Below are positions 5,775 to 6,145 of a stretch of DNA of 6,145 nt, piece after piece. The stretch is from Bacteroidota bacterium (lineage in GTDB: Bacteria; Bacteroidota; Bacteroidia; Chitinophagales; Chitinophagaceae). The stretch covers positions 1 through 6,145 of the forward strand of contig VBAU01000074.1 in assembly GCA_005883855.1 (NCBI GenBank), in the 5' to 3' direction. The position numbers were made by a program, and so were the translations under genes. The notes beneath the pieces were generated by a model. That model was not told where the DNA came from and did not search any database. It saw only the letters and a list, made by a program, of their open reading frames with translations. Within the stretch, counting starts at the first letter, position 1; each line of letters opens with the position of its first letter.

Positions 5775-5808
5775 GGGCCAGGGTGTCTACCCAGGCCCTA
5801 ACTTTTTT
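5775..5808. terminator. Bidirectional intrinsic terminator
   Basis: GGGCC-A-GGGT (5775-5784), loop GTCT, and ACCC-A-GGCCC (5789-5798) form a 9-bp stem with one A-A mismatch. Six Ts (5803-5808) follow on the plus strand, ending the lipoprotein mRNA about 50-85 bases after its stop. On the minus strand the same hairpin is followed by G and five Ts (5773-5769), so it can also end the converging deacetylase transcript. Confidence 0.85.
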
Positions 5809-5847
5809 CAGGAACCTCGTTCGTTCACTTCAAAAAATTCTGCTGAC

Positions 5848-6145
5848 TTAATTTGAGTTTAATGGAAGAAACCTGAAGCCCTCCTCAGTAAAATGATGAA
5901 GAACTTTTGGCAGAACGTATCTTAACTTATCGGAGACTTTTTCGCTGTCATGGAAAACAATGATCGATCCAGGTGAAGAACGGAAAACTACGAACTGCAA
6001 GCATTGCTCCGCAGAAACCTCCTTGTCGAAATCCGCGCTCAATATATCCCACATGATCACTTTTGCTTTTCGTCCCTTCATTGCTGTAGGCAAATGCTTC
6101 GCCTGGAACCGTGTAATTCTGCCGTACGGGGGGCGAAACAAATTT
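5848..6145 (-). CDS. Polysaccharide deacetylase, NodB domain (partial, C-terminal part)
   Basis: The last 98 codons of a carbohydrate esterase family 4 enzyme; its 5' part lies beyond the right edge, and the frame is open to base 6145. FRPPYG near the visible N-terminus is the conserved NodB arginine motif. MWDILSADFD corresponds to the W-D-x-x-x-x-D motif, and IIVFHDSEK is the final motif with the catalytic-site histidine. The C-terminus (LPKVLHHFTEEGFRFLPL) is typical of a complete end. The metal-binding TFDD and HxxxH motifs would be in the missing part. Such enzymes remove N-acetyl groups from peptidoglycan or other cell-surface polysaccharides. Location and substrate cannot be judged from this fragment. 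Any initiation codon within the window would be internal to the domain. It converges with the lipoprotein gene across a shared terminator. Confidence 0.9.
   Translation of the reverse strand, partial: NLFRPPYGRITRFQAKHLPTAMKGRKAKVIMWDILSADFDKEVSAEQCLQFVVFRSSPGSIIVFHDSEKVSDKLRYVLPKVLHHFTEEGFRFLPLNSN

Overview
The window looks like a chromosomal fragment of a Bacteroidota bacterium, probably Cytophagales or Chitinophagales. The evidence is a LytS/YehU-type kinase with a LytTR regulator, an SPII lipoprotein of a Bacteroidota-type family, A-rich leaders without clear Shine-Dalgarno sites, and a promoter resembling the Bacteroidota TTG-N19-TAnnTTTG form. The assignment rests on protein character only.

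Left part (1-1979, minus strand): a two-component system in the order kinase (927-1979) then LytTR response regulator (1-775, its last residues cut by the window edge). A 151-base gap separates them. Middle (1980-2299): a 320-base divergent regulatory region with no convincing gene. It holds two copies of a LytTR-type operator (CAGTTCAT-N13-CAGTTCAT). One faces the kinase and ends 76 bases before its start. The other faces a small secreted-peptide gene (2300-2491, plus strand) and ends 79 bases before that start. A third, degenerate pair (CAATTCAT-N12-CAATTCAT) lies before the response-regulator gene. I infer an autoregulated circuit: kinase, regulator and a 63-residue exported peptide all marked with the operator of the same regulator. 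This is the most interesting part of the window.

After the peptide gene comes a cytoplasmic erythromycin-esterase-family hydrolase (2568-3902, plus strand), possibly co-transcribed with it. It meets a TatD-family nuclease (3906-4673, minus strand) tail to tail with 3 bases between them. Across a 100-base AT-rich divergent spacer lies an outer-membrane-type lipoprotein of unknown function (4774-5721, plus strand). A strong hairpin terminator, usable in both directions, separates it from the C-terminal part of a NodB-type polysaccharide deacetylase (5848-6145, minus strand) that runs off the right edge.

The right half (tatD, lipoprotein, deacetylase) looks like ordinary chromosomal housekeeping and envelope genes. 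I see no insertion sequence, tRNA, rRNA, CRISPR array or phage gene.
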